From positions 1 through 49,431 of IMG/VR virus record IMGVR_UViG_3300007754_000481: a stretch of DNA of 49,431 nucleotides, one strand, 5' to 3'. A model generated the notes under the pieces. It was not told the DNA's origin and did not search any database. It worked only from the letters and a program-made list of their open reading frames with translations. Position numbers and translations under genes: made by a program. Of the stretch, positions 13,504 to 21,373 are shown piece by piece (within the stretch, counting starts at the first letter, position 1; every line of letters begins with the position of its first letter). Origin of the DNA: a virus.

Positions 13504-15135
13504 ATGTGCGGCATCCTATCGGTCACAGGTTTTGATCCTTCTCAACAGGCTGAGAGAGCTTCTGAGCTACATCGGCGTCTCGGGCGACTCCAACATCGGG
13601 GGCCGGACTTCACGGGGACCTGGGAGGCTCCTGGGGCGGTTCTAGGGCATACGAGGCTGGCGATTGTTGATCCCACGAGCGGGGCTCAACCTCTGGTGAG
13701 CCCTGACGGCAAGCTGGTGTTGATCGCCAACGGTGAGATCTATAACCACGATGTTTACCGGACACGGCTCGCTCAGGATTACGACTTCCAGACGCGCTCA
13801 GATTGCGAGGTGATTCTTCCCCTATACCTCCGCTACGGGGAGGACTGCGTGAAGCACCTGGACGGGCAATTCGCCTTCGTCCTCTACGATGGGCGAGATG
13901 GGTCGGTGTTCGCAGCCAGGGACCATATGGGGATCGTCCCGTTGTACTGGAGTCAGACGGCTGACGGCGTGTGGTTCAGCTCGGAGATGAAAGCCCTCCC
14001 TTCAGGCTCCATCCAGGTGTTTCCTCCCGGACATTACTATTGTCAGAGCCAGATATCCCGTTGGTGGGAGCCCTCCTGGTTTACTCAGATGCCGGGGTAT
14101 ACGGGTCAGGGCCCTAGCCGAATGGTGCTGGAACACCTTGCGGTTAAGTTGAGGGCCTCTGTCGGGAAGCGGCTCATGGCGGACGTTCCCTGGGGAGTCC
14201 TTCTCTCTGGTGGTTTGGACTCTTCACTGGTGGCGGCTTTGGCAAACCGACCCGGGATGAAATCCTTCTCCATTGGCCTTGAGGGGTCTCCGGACCTCGC
14301 GGCGGCGGCCGTAGTAGCGAAGCACCTGGGGTCAGACCACCATGCCTTCACGTACACGGTGGAAGAGGGGATCGCAGCCCTGGAAGCCGTGATCCGAAGC
14401 ATCGAGACTTACGACGTCACGACGATCCGGGCTTCGACTCCAATGTTCTTGATGGCGAGGGAGATTCGGAAGCTCGGGGTCAAGATGGTCCTGAGCGGTG
14501 AGGGGGCTGATGAGATCTTCGGAGGCTACCTGTACTTCCACAAGGCCCCGAGTCGGGAGGAGTTTCACTGCGAGACGGTCAGGAAGCTTCAGACGCTTCA
14601 CCTGTATGATTGTCTCCGAGCCAACAAGAGCATGATGGCGTGGGGGGTGGAAGCCCGGGTGCCCTTCCTGGACCGGGCGTTTCTCGATCTGGCGATGGGG
14701 TTGGACCCGGCCTACAAAATGTCGAGTACGAGCCCCCACGGGGCTCGCATGGAGAAACACCTCCTCAGATCTGCTTTTGAGGGGCAAGGGTTGATCCCTG
14801 ATGAAGTGCTCTGGCGTCAGAAGGAGCAGTTTAGCGACGGGGTCGGCTATAGCTGGATCGACAGCTTGAAGGAGGTCGCGGACCAGCAGGTGTCTGACGA
14901 GGACTTCCAGCAGGCGGCGAGCCGCTGGCCGGTCAACACTCCTGCGACCAAGGAGGCATACTTCTACCGCTCCATCTTTCAGAAGGAGTTTCCCTCGGAG
15001 GACGCCGCGAAGACGGTCCCTGGAGGCCCCAGCGTTGCCTGTAGCACGCCGACAGCACTCGCCTGGGATAAGTCCTTCCGGGAGGCCGCGGACCCGTCAG
15101 GGAGGGCTGTAGGCGTTCACAGGGACGCCTACTAG
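13504..15135 (+). CDS. asnB: Asparagine synthetase, glutamine-hydrolysing
   Basis: Makes asparagine from aspartate, ATP and glutamine-derived ammonia. The 543-aa protein is full length for AsnB. N-terminal glutaminase: catalytic Cys2 (MCGI), R51 in HTRLAI, and NGE (76-78). C-terminal synthetase: PP-loop SGGLDSS (235-241) and GEGADEIFGGY. Both active sites look intact. It is transcribed alone on the plus strand, and its stop codon overlaps that of the convergent beta-helix gene. Phage-encoded AsnB could supply asparagine during virion protein synthesis or make amides on another acceptor; related amidotransferases cannot be excluded from motifs. Confidence 0.93.
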   Translation: MCGILSVTGFDPSQQAERASELHRRLGRLQHRGPDFTGTWEAPGAVLGHTRLAIVDPTSGAQPLVSPDGKLVLIANGEIYNHDVYRTRLAQDYDFQTRSDCEVILPLYLRYGEDCVKHLDGQFAFVLYDGRDGSVFAARDHMGIVPLYWSQTADGVWFSSEMKALPSGSIQVFPPGHYYCQSQISRWWEPSWFTQMPGYTGQGPSRMVLEHLAVKLRASVGKRLMADVPWGVLLSGGLDSSLVAALANRPGMKSFSIGLEGSPDLAAAAVVAKHLGSDHHAFTYTVEEGIAALEAVIRSIETYDVTTIRASTPMFLMAREIRKLGVKMVLSGEGADEIFGGYLYFHKAPSREEFHCETVRKLQTLHLYDCLRANKSMMAWGVEARVPFLDRAFLDLAMGLDPAYKMSSTSPHGARMEKHLLRSAFEGQGLIPDEVLWRQKEQFSDGVGYSWIDSLKEVADQQVSDEDFQQAASRWPVNTPATKEAYFYRSIFQKEFPSEDAAKTVPGGPSVACSTPTALAWDKSFREAADPSGRAVGVHRDAY

Positions 15136-15650
15136 GGGCGTCGGATGACCGTGTCCGCGTCCACGTCACCTTTCACGTCACCCCCGACGTGAACCGTCTC
15201 TCCGTCGATATCTCCCCTGACATGACCGCGGACGTTCACAGTCCCGTCGCAGTCGATATCTCCCTGTACGTCGCCCCCGACAGCTACGGACGTAGCCCGG
15301 TCGATATCCCCACGGATGGACCCGGTCACGGTGACGCCCTGAAAGGCGTCCACGTCGCCGCCGACGTTCCCGCTCACCTGAACGGCTCCCTGGGTCTCGA
15401 TATCTCCGTTAACGGAGCCCCGGACGATCAGAGTCAGGTCTCCCTGGGCGTGAACCGTCAGGTTGCCTTGAACGTCTCCGGCCACGGTACCATCCTGGTC
15501 CATCTCCAACGTCCGGTCAGGAGACTCCAGAGTTGGGGGCGCGCTGGGAGCCTCCTTATCCCCGGTCGCGGGGGTGTAGAGGGTGCCGTTCACGTAGACC
15601 CGGCCACTACGGACCTGGATGCTCACCCCATTGATGGTCACCTGAGACAT
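15132..15650 (-). CDS. Bactofilin-like beta-helix repeat protein
   Basis: A 172-aa protein. Residues 1-25 hold the lead-in VTINGVSIQVRSGRVYVNG; after a Pro-rich linker, about eight short strands repeat the pattern V-x-G-x-V-x-G-D (GDVQGN, GNVGGDV, GDVQGDI, GDVKGDV), expected to stack as a right-handed beta-helix like bactofilins and other polymer-forming proteins. It may form filaments or bind a surface; no enzyme site is seen. It is last in the rIIA-rIIB transcript, 30 nt after rIIB, with GGAG before ATG 15650. Confidence 0.75.
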   Translation of the reverse strand: MSQVTINGVSIQVRSGRVYVNGTLYTPATGDKEAPSAPPTLESPDRTLEMDQDGTVAGDVQGNLTVHAQGDLTLIVRGSVNGDIETQGAVQVSGNVGGDVDAFQGVTVTGSIRGDIDRATSVAVGGDVQGDIDCDGTVNVRGHVRGDIDGETVHVGGDVKGDVDADTVIRRP

Positions 15651-15680
15651 GCTATCTCCGAAGTAGTAGTTGCCTATGAG

Positions 15681-16829
15681 TTACTCCAGGGTCGCGAGGA
15701 TGCGATCGACCAGGGCGATCTTCCCGCCGCGGATCTTGGAAGCCCCGACGATCGTCAGGTCGTGCCTCGCGTACTTCCGGAGGTGCTGGAGGTTCTTCGT
15801 CAGGAGCACGTCCCGATCCCGGATCTCACGGAGATAGGCCCACACCGGCTCCTCCTCTTCCGGCGGAGCGGGGAGGGGGTGGGTGACCGTCGCGGCCCCC
15901 ACCTGCTCCACCGTGGGAGCCGGGGTGGAGTCACCGAGTGCGGCCTCCAGGGAAGCCAGGGGCTCGTCCAGCTCATCCTCGTCTTCGTCCGAGTCGAGGA
16001 GGTAGCCGTCGTCGTAGTCATCATCCCCCAGCTCTGGATCGAAGCCCTCCTCTTCGGGCTCGCCGGGCCCCGCCGGAGTGCTCAGGCTCTCGATCTCCGG
16101 GATCTCCTCGGAGGGCTGGAACAGATCGTCCAGCTTGTCGCCATAGTTCCCGACCACCTTGTAGGCGCAGAGTCGCATCTTCCGGTGGCTCGCGTCGTAG
16201 GGGACGCAGACCACGTTCTCGGGATCCACTTCGCAGATCACGACCCTGCCCTGAGCGAACCCCTGGGCGTAGGACAGATCCCCGACATGGAGCCCCTCAT
16301 GACAGGGGGTCCGGGGATCATCCGAGACCCGGTTGCGGGGGTAGGTCACCTCCGCCCCCGGGCGGTTGGAGATCTTCCCCGTGTGGCAGTCGGTGTAGTC
16401 CGCCTTGACACCCTTGTAGGCGAGGAAGGTCCCCCTCTTCGTGATCGGAATCCCGCAGTGCTGAAGGAAGGTGAAGAGCTGCTGGACGGACCTGTAGGAG
16501 GGGTTCCGGCTGAGCCGCTGGATGAAGCGGAACATGGGGTCGATGCAGGTCCCCTGCCCCATCATGGCTACGATCCGCTTGTTGAGGTCAGCGGGGATAG
16601 GGTAGCCCTGGTACTGGATGTGGTTGTCCTTCATCTTGAAGCCAGCCATCGCCGCCCAATGGGCGATCTTCGCGGCGGGGGACAGCAGATCCTTGATACC
16701 ATCCCACTTCTTCTCCAGAACCATCCGGCAAGCCCGATCGTAGTCCGGGTTCTCCTTCAAGACCGTGAAGGTCTCACCGTTGTCCAGGGTTACCGTCAGC
16801 GAGGCGTCTCTCAGAGAGTAGTAAGGCAT
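15681..16829 (-). CDS. rIIB: rIIB-like protein
   Basis: The 382-aa protein matches T4 rIIB in its conserved core: CGIPITKRGTFLAYKGVK (125-142), DYTDCHTGKISNRPG (144-158), CHEGLHVG (176-183) and VVICEVDPENVVCVPYD (about 196-212). T4 rIIA and rIIB together overcome RexAB exclusion and associate with membrane and DNA, mechanism unresolved. Here the N terminus is about 100 residues and a long acidic linker (Asp/Glu-rich, about 240-320) precedes a C-terminal helical segment resembling a short SAP/HTH-like tail. Its ATG overlaps the rIIA stop as TGATG. Confidence 0.9.
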   Translation of the reverse strand: MPYYSLRDASLTVTLDNGETFTVLKENPDYDRACRMVLEKKWDGIKDLLSPAAKIAHWAAMAGFKMKDNHIQYQGYPIPADLNKRIVAMMGQGTCIDPMFRFIQRLSRNPSYRSVQQLFTFLQHCGIPITKRGTFLAYKGVKADYTDCHTGKISNRPGAEVTYPRNRVSDDPRTPCHEGLHVGDLSYAQGFAQGRVVICEVDPENVVCVPYDASHRKMRLCAYKVVGNYGDKLDDLFQPSEEIPEIESLSTPAGPGEPEEEGFDPELGDDDYDDGYLLDSDEDEDELDEPLASLEAALGDSTPAPTVEQVGAATVTHPLPAPPEEEEPVWAYLREIRDRDVLLTKNLQHLRKYARHDLTIVGASKIRGGKIALVDRILATLE

Positions 16830-18982
16830 CAGGAATCCTTGTTGTCCATCAGGGTGATGTACTCCATCCAGGGCTCCGGGTTCTGAGCGATGACCTTGAG
16901 GTCACTCCGGATGGCGAGGAGGGGGTACTGAATGAGAATCTTGCGGAGCTTGGCGTGGTGAGGGTAGTTGCGAACAAGCTTACGACCCTCCTTGGTGTGT
17001 TGGTACAGCATCACGAGCCTGTTTACCTGCTGCTTCTCTGCCGCGGGCAGAGCCTTCCACAGGTCGTAGTCGTCGAGGATGAGGCGACAGTAGCGGGCGA
17101 TGGTGTGACGCTGCCCGACAGGATGCTCCTTGAACAGCTCTCGGACCGCCCGGAAATGCTTCCTCTGCCACCGGAAGAGTTCCCCCACCCGCCGGGCTCG
17201 GCACAGATCGGAGATGTTGTCAGGGGCTTCAGACTCCAGAAAGTCTGTCATCCATTTCTGGAGGTCTACCCCTTGACACTGCTCCACGACCATTTCAATC
17301 GTCACCGGATCCCGGTCCAGCGTCTTCATCCCGTAGATAGGGGTGGGCGACCGACCAGCCGCCATCTCGATGGACCTGATGGCTCGGATGATACTGTAGA
17401 AGTTGCTCCCGAAGCCGCGGGGGTAGAAGTGGCTCAGGACCACCGCGATACTCCCCGGCTCGATATCGTCCAGGTCTTCGACGATGCTCCAGTTGGCAGA
17501 TCGGCTCCGGCCCGGGTCATGGGTGCTGGTGAGCTTGAACCAGCGAGCCTTGTGCTTCGGGTTGAAGGTCCGGGAGGTGGCAGACCGCGTCTTGGGGATC
17601 CTCTTCATCTCCGAGGTCCGAAGGATCGGGATGCCCTCCAACCCCTTCAGGCGGAGACGCTCCTGAAGCTCCGCCTGGACGTCCAGAAGAGAGTAGCCCT
17701 TGGCGACGATGACGACCCTCTCCGGGGTGCCGGTGTCCACGAAGCGGGACACCGGCTTGAGGCTGTCGTGGACGATGATCCGAGTCATCTCCCCGATCCG
17801 GATCTTGAAGTCATCCGACAGCGTGATGGAGTTGCGGTACCTCCCGCCTTGTAGCTTCCGGAGGTGGAACGTCTTGGGCTTGTCGTAGGTGACCTTCCCG
17901 TCCGTCAGGACCGGCTCCCCGTCGTTGTTGATGACTTCACCCGTGAACATCTTCACGATAGGACTATTCAGCCCGTCAGCCTCCTCAGGCCACGGGAGAG
18001 CCCCCGCTTGTGACTTCCACTGGAGGAGGTTCAGCCGCCGCTCCCAGGGAGATCGAGAGGTGTCCAGGGCGATCTCCCTGGCCTCCCCCACGAAGTGCAT
18101 GAGGGTATCCCAGGCGGCCCGGCGGATCCGCTTCCGGGTCTTCTTCGTGAACTTCAACCCTTCCCGGTTCGGGGCAATGTCCACCTCCCCGATGGTGAAC
18201 ATGAACACGCCCGAGGACATTCGGATGGAGGTCTCCAGTCGGGGACCCACGATCCCAGCGAGTAGCTCTCGGTCGATCACATAGGGGACACCACCCATCA
18301 CCGCGAGCCACTCCGGCTCCTCAGGGAGGATCGCCCCCAGGTCGCTGGTGAGCCCCGTCACGGGCTCGGGGAGATCGATGTTGATCTCCGGCTGGGGGTT
18401 CACCCAGCGGAAGAGGAAGCAAGCCTCTCGGTGGAAGTGCGGGACCTCTTCCTGAGGGACCGTCGCTCGGATCTCCAGACCCGTCTCATCCTCGCAGGGG
18501 GACTCATGGACTTTGTCCAACATCCCCATGTCCGACTCGTCGAGGTAGGCGATATAGACGGTCTTCACCCCGTTGAACCAGGAAGTGACCTGGAAGGAGT
18601 CTGTCAGCGAGAACGCCGCCTTGCTCCCGATGCCCATCATCCCGTGCTGGTCGTTCGTCTCTCGCTTCGTGCTCGCCCCGTACTGAGAAAACACGGCGTA
18701 CATGTTCTCCTCAGACAACCCCGGACCCCAATCCCGGACCACCATGATCGGGGAGATCTCCGTGGGGAGGACGACCTTGACCGGACGATCAGGAATACCC
18801 GCCTCCACATGAGCGTCAGCTCCATTGGAGTGGTACTCCCGCAGCAAGGCCCGAGCCTTGTTCGAGTACAGGTCGCGGAGGAGCGACGCCACATAGGCGA
18901 GGTTCTCCCGAGAGATGCCGAAAGCCCCGCGGCGAAGGGGAGGTGAGGTTTCAGCGTGTCGTCGAATGTTCTCAGGAATCAA
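16829..18982 (-). CDS. rIIA: rIIA-like GHKL ATPase
   Basis: A 717-aa protein with a GHKL ATPase domain: N box EYHSNGADAH (49-58), G1 box DWGPGL (84-89) and G2 box GMMGIGSKAAF (114-124), followed by a transducer-like region, as in T4 rIIA. The long C-terminal part is basic and helical. I choose TTG 18982: it lies 25 nt after the CGTATA box at 19007-19012 and 8 nt after GAGGG. Longer readings would start upstream of or within the promoter. It is directly followed by rIIB, as in T4. Its promoter abuts the decayed end of CRISPR array 2. Confidence 0.88.
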   Translation of the reverse strand: MIPENIRRHAETSPPLRRGAFGISRENLAYVASLLRDLYSNKARALLREYHSNGADAHVEAGIPDRPVKVVLPTEISPIMVVRDWGPGLSEENMYAVFSQYGASTKRETNDQHGMMGIGSKAAFSLTDSFQVTSWFNGVKTVYIAYLDESDMGMLDKVHESPCEDETGLEIRATVPQEEVPHFHREACFLFRWVNPQPEINIDLPEPVTGLTSDLGAILPEEPEWLAVMGGVPYVIDRELLAGIVGPRLETSIRMSSGVFMFTIGEVDIAPNREGLKFTKKTRKRIRRAAWDTLMHFVGEAREIALDTSRSPWERRLNLLQWKSQAGALPWPEEADGLNSPIVKMFTGEVINNDGEPVLTDGKVTYDKPKTFHLRKLQGGRYRNSITLSDDFKIRIGEMTRIIVHDSLKPVSRFVDTGTPERVVIVAKGYSLLDVQAELQERLRLKGLEGIPILRTSEMKRIPKTRSATSRTFNPKHKARWFKLTSTHDPGRSRSANWSIVEDLDDIEPGSIAVVLSHFYPRGFGSNFYSIIRAIRSIEMAAGRSPTPIYGMKTLDRDPVTIEMVVEQCQGVDLQKWMTDFLESEAPDNISDLCRARRVGELFRWQRKHFRAVRELFKEHPVGQRHTIARYCRLILDDYDLWKALPAAEKQQVNRLVMLYQHTKEGRKLVRNYPHHAKLRKILIQYPLLAIRSDLKVIAQNPEPWMEYITLMDNKDS

Positions 18983-19006
18983 TGGGCCAGCCCTCGTGTC
19001 CCCCCC

Positions 19007-19033
19007 TATACGCCCCGCCCTCAAAAAGTTACC
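19007..19033 (-). promoter_or_regulatory. Promoter of rIIA-rIIB operon (GGTAA/CGTATA class)
   Basis: On the minus strand GGTAACTTTTT begins 21 nt before CGTATA. It follows the last decayed repeat of array 2 by only about 4 nt. Confidence 0.75.
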
Positions 19034-19037
19034 GCTA

Positions 19038-19073
19038 TTCCCATCCTCTGAAGAGGTCAACAGGCAACGGAGA
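19038..19073 (-). repeat. Strongly decayed CRISPR repeat next to rIIA promoter
   Basis: Ungapped alignment to the array 2 repeat gives 23 matches in 36, and 21 in the first 27 plus-strand positions. The minus strand reads GACCTCTTCAGAGGATGGGAA against GACCTCCTAGGAGGATGGCAA in the array, so the hairpin is kept with compensating change (CCTCT/AGAGG). It marks the leader-distal end of array 2. Confidence 0.6.
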
Positions 19074-19104
19074 TAGCCTCTCGATCGACCCTATCTCCGT
19101 TGCC
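19063..19104 (-). terminator. 14-bp hairpin at the leader-distal end of array 2
   Basis: GGCAACGGAGATAG (19063-19076) and CTATCTCCGTTGCC (19091-19104) are perfect complements around a 14-nt loop. The element lies between two degenerate repeats and would end the pre-crRNA transcript before the rIIA promoter. No clear U-tract follows, so another structural role is possible. Confidence 0.55.
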
Positions 19105-19108
19105 TTCC

Positions 19109-19371
19109 CTTCCCATCCTAGGAGGTCGGCAGGTATTGAGACGGCCTGTCAAGAGCGGGAAGTCCCGGGATGCTTGGACCTCTTGCCATCCTCCTAGGAG
19201 GTCGGCAGGTATTGAGACCATCGTGCTATTCCCGGGGATCACCACCTCATCGAGCACTTGCCATCCTCCTAGGAGGTCGGCAGGTATTGAGACCTCCTCC
19301 TTAACCACGTCTTCGGTGATCCCAGGCCGGGAGTCTTGCCATCCTCCTAGGAGGTCGGCAGGTATTGAGAC
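19109..19371 (-). CRISPR. CRISPR array 2: one degenerate and three good repeats, three spacers
   Basis: Repeats of 37 nt lie at 19182-19218, 19257-19293 and 19335-19371. A degenerate copy at 19109-19142 lacks 3 nt in the hairpin; a further decayed copy lies at 19038-19073. Spacers are 19143-19181, 19219-19256 and 19294-19334 (39, 38, 41 nt). The repeat shares both ends with array 1 but its hairpin is CCTC-CTAG-GAGG, then 8 nt ATGGCAAG on the minus strand. Degenerate repeats on the left and the shared leader on the right set the direction. No cas gene adjoins it; Cas6 of the operon could process it. Confidence 0.96.
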
Positions 19372-19570
19372 CCTGGGTTCTCTCGATCTGCTTAAATAGC
19401 GGATCGAGAGGGTAGTTTTCGAGCGGGTTACTTATGCACAGGGTTATCCACAGGTTGTGGACGCCTCCGGGGCTGTCAAAGATCTCAATTCTCAAAGGAA
19501 TCTGGAGGTTTACCCTGCCTGCGAGCGCCCCCTGGGGTTTTGTCGCCTCGGGACCGCTCGCGGGAGGTTT
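19372..19570 (-). promoter_or_regulatory. Leader of CRISPR array 2
   Basis: It lies between the array and the DUF262 gene and has no supported gene. It shares with leader 1 the palindrome (19380-19410), GTTTTCGAGCGG, the double DnaA box plus GGTTGTGGA, GGGGCT, and an imperfect GCGAGCG...CCGCTCGC hairpin (19521-19561). Overall layout and length (199 versus 200 nt) are the same, indicating duplication of a leader-array unit. Confidence 0.8.
19432..19452 (+). promoter_or_regulatory. Two DnaA boxes in leader 2
   Basis: TTATGCACA (19432-19440) and TTATCCACA (19444-19452), 3 bp apart, identical in sequence and spacing to leader 1 and flanked by the same GGTTGTGGA. Confidence 0.65.
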
Positions 19571-20617
19571 TCAGATCTTGTCGAGGGTGTCCCCCCACGC
19601 CTTGAGGGTGGCGAACATGGTGTTCGCCTGATGGTTGATCTTTTGGGTGAGACACAGCTCCTTCCAGGCGTCTTCCACCTTGGCCTTGTTGGCGATCCAG
19701 TGGGCTTGATCCTTCTGGGAGGGTCGAGCGAAGCCCCACATCTGGACGACGATGGCGGCGTCCTTCACGCCGGAGTTGTAGCGTCCGTCTTCCCTCCAGG
19801 TGACGAAGGGGCGATCGAAGACGGCGGCGGTGGTCAGGAGGGCTTCCTTGGCGGCCTCCTGAAGGTCATCTCGGTCCTGGGCGGAGGCTTGATTGAGAGC
19901 CTGGAGAGCCTGAGCCATCAGGGTCTCCCAGGGGTTCCGTCCGCCCCGGCGGAAGTCGATCGCCCCGACCTTGACGCAGTCTGCCCCGAGGGTCGCCTGG
20001 ACGGCGATGAGGCCGGAGAGTCCGTAGAGGAGGTGCTTCGACCGGCGGACGAGCCCCTTCTGCTTCTTGGGCCAGAGGGCCAGGAAGTCCTGAGCGGTGG
20101 CGTTGACCAGGGTGGTCCCTTCCCCGGGGAGGGAGCCCATGATCCGCTCGATTCCGTTGACGGCGACCCCGGCGTTGAGGCGGTTGAACATGATGTGCTT
20201 CAGCTTCCCCTTCCACTTGGGGTTGTCGGCGGGGAGGGTGTAGAAGCCCAGCGACCCGCGGGTGATCCTGGTCCGGACTCCCTCCCCGAGGTCGTCGAAC
20301 TTCATCCCCTCGGCCTTTTCCAGCCACTCCATGCCCTTCAGGGCGAAGTCCCCGTCCATGAACCCGAAGATCGCCGTGAGTCGCTGGAGCCCGTCCACGA
20401 CCTCTCGCTTGTGGTCTGCGGCCTCGGTCAGGAAGACAGGCGGGACGGGGAACCCGATGATCACGCTCTCGATCAGTCGAGACTTGCGGATCTGATCCCA
20501 GACCATGTTGGACCGCTGAAACTCCGGGTTGAGGACCAAGGTCCCGTCTTTCCACTCCTGGTAGAAGTGCCCGAGCTGTCCAGAGTGCAGGGGGCAGTGG
20601 ATAAGGGCGGTGGACAT
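19571..20617 (-). CDS. DUF262 (ParB/GmrS-like) protein beside array 2
   Basis: A 348-aa protein with the DUF262 N-terminal core: LNPEFQR (29-35), SRLIESVIIGFPVPPVFL (46-63) and the DGxQR-type motif DGLQRLTAI (75-83). This core belongs to the ParB/Srx fold and in GmrSD-type enzymes binds nucleotides that drive DNA cleavage. Here the C-terminal part is helical without the HNH motif of GmrD, so nuclease activity is not shown; NTP-dependent DNA binding is possible. It occupies the place that cas6 holds at array 1 (gene, 200-nt leader, array). ATG 20617 has AGGAG 9 nt upstream. No recurrent promoter is seen. Confidence 0.85.
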   Translation of the reverse strand: MSTALIHCPLHSGQLGHFYQEWKDGTLVLNPEFQRSNMVWDQIRKSRLIESVIIGFPVPPVFLTEAADHKREVVDGLQRLTAIFGFMDGDFALKGMEWLEKAEGMKFDDLGEGVRTRITRGSLGFYTLPADNPKWKGKLKHIMFNRLNAGVAVNGIERIMGSLPGEGTTLVNATAQDFLALWPKKQKGLVRRSKHLLYGLSGLIAVQATLGADCVKVGAIDFRRGGRNPWETLMAQALQALNQASAQDRDDLQEAAKEALLTTAAVFDRPFVTWREDGRYNSGVKDAAIVVQMWGFARPSQKDQAHWIANKAKVEDAWKELCLTQKINHQANTMFATLKAWGDTLDKI

Positions 20618-20676
20618 AGAGGGAGACTCCTGTTTTCTTTTTGTGGTCGCGGTTTTCTACCGTCTCGCGACGGAAA

Positions 20677-20694
20677 CCCGCCCCCCAGGGCGGG
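20677..20694 (-). terminator. Terminator after orf206
   Basis: CCCGCCC (20677-20683) pairs with GGGCGGG (20688-20694). On the minus strand the stem is followed by TTTCC, 8 nt or so after the orf206 stop. A second small hairpin, CCGTC-TCGC-GACGG, lies at about 20660-20673 toward the DUF262 gene. Confidence 0.6.
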
Positions 20695-20701
20695 GAAAAG
20701 T

Positions 20702-21322
20702 TCACCCTCCCTTGTGTGATTTCGCCTGCTGGTTGGGGACCAGCAGGTCCAGGCATCGGACGGAGAGGGGGGCTCGGTCGCCTCCATCCTTATCCAGCAG
20801 GCGGTTTAGCATGACTGGCGGGACGATGAGCTTCTGGTCGGGGTCGAACTTGGACACCACCCCGACGATTCTCGCCGCGGAGGGGTTGTAGATGATCCGG
20901 TCGTGGACGGCGTTCACGTTGTCACCGGCCTCGAAATGGAGGTGTCTGAACGCCCACCCCAGGAAGTCTAGCTCAGACCCCTGAACCGTGGTGAGGAGGA
21001 AGATCCCGGCCCTGTCGATGGTCTCTTCGGCGTTTACCCCAGCTCGTTGGAGCTGGTCGAGGATGAGATCGACCGCGGAGTCATCGAGGTCCAGGTTTGT
21101 GACTCGGAGGTGGGTGTTTTTTCCTTTCGAGCCGCGGATATGGAATTCACCGTGACCGGAGAGGATGCTCTTGATGATGGCTCGGACAGCCCACCGGAGG
21201 GGTTCCGCTTCAATAGCGTCCACCTTCCGATAGAAGGCGTCGAGGGCTTGAGTCCACCGAGTGATCTTCCGGCGGAGGTGTCGCCTCGCTTCGGGGATGG
21301 CGGGGTTCAGCTTGCGGGGCAT
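20702..21322 (-). CDS. orf206, unrecognised protein
   Basis: A 206-aa protein: basic helical N terminus (MPRKLNPAIPEARRHLRRK...), then a central part with FHIRGSKGKNTHLRVTN and LDLDDSAVDLILDQLQRAG, ending with segments resembling a small alpha/beta domain. No family recognised. I start at ATG 21322; longer in-frame readings would overlap the divergent orf216 and lose its promoter. CTATAA on the minus strand at 21342-21347 may be its -10, overlapping the orf216 promoter. Confidence 0.7.
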   Translation of the reverse strand: MPRKLNPAIPEARRHLRRKITRWTQALDAFYRKVDAIEAEPLRWAVRAIIKSILSGHGEFHIRGSKGKNTHLRVTNLDLDDSAVDLILDQLQRAGVNAEETIDRAGIFLLTTVQGSELDFLGWAFRHLHFEAGDNVNAVHDRIIYNPSAARIVGVVSKFDPDQKLIVPPVMLNRLLDKDGGDRAPLSVRCLDLLVPNQQAKSHKGG

Positions 21323-21331
21323 GTCAGCATC

Positions 21332-21347
21332 GGTAGGCTCTTTATAG
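21332..21347 (+). promoter_or_regulatory. Promoter of orf216 (GNTAG-N5-CTATAG class)
   Basis: GGTAG, 5 nt, TTATAG, 27 nt before GTG 21374. Confidence 0.6.
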
Positions 21348-21373
21348 AGGTCAGGGGGTGAAGGAGGTTGCTC

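Noticed and set aside
15189-16886. Long open frame on the plus strand opposite rIIB and the beta-helix gene
   Set aside because: It is antisense to genes with clear family motifs; long antisense frames are common in GC-rich coding DNA.
18983-19060. N-terminal extension of rIIA to TTG 19060
   Set aside because: It would run through the promoter at 19007-19033 and a decayed CRISPR repeat; start 18982 has a ribosome binding site at proper distance.
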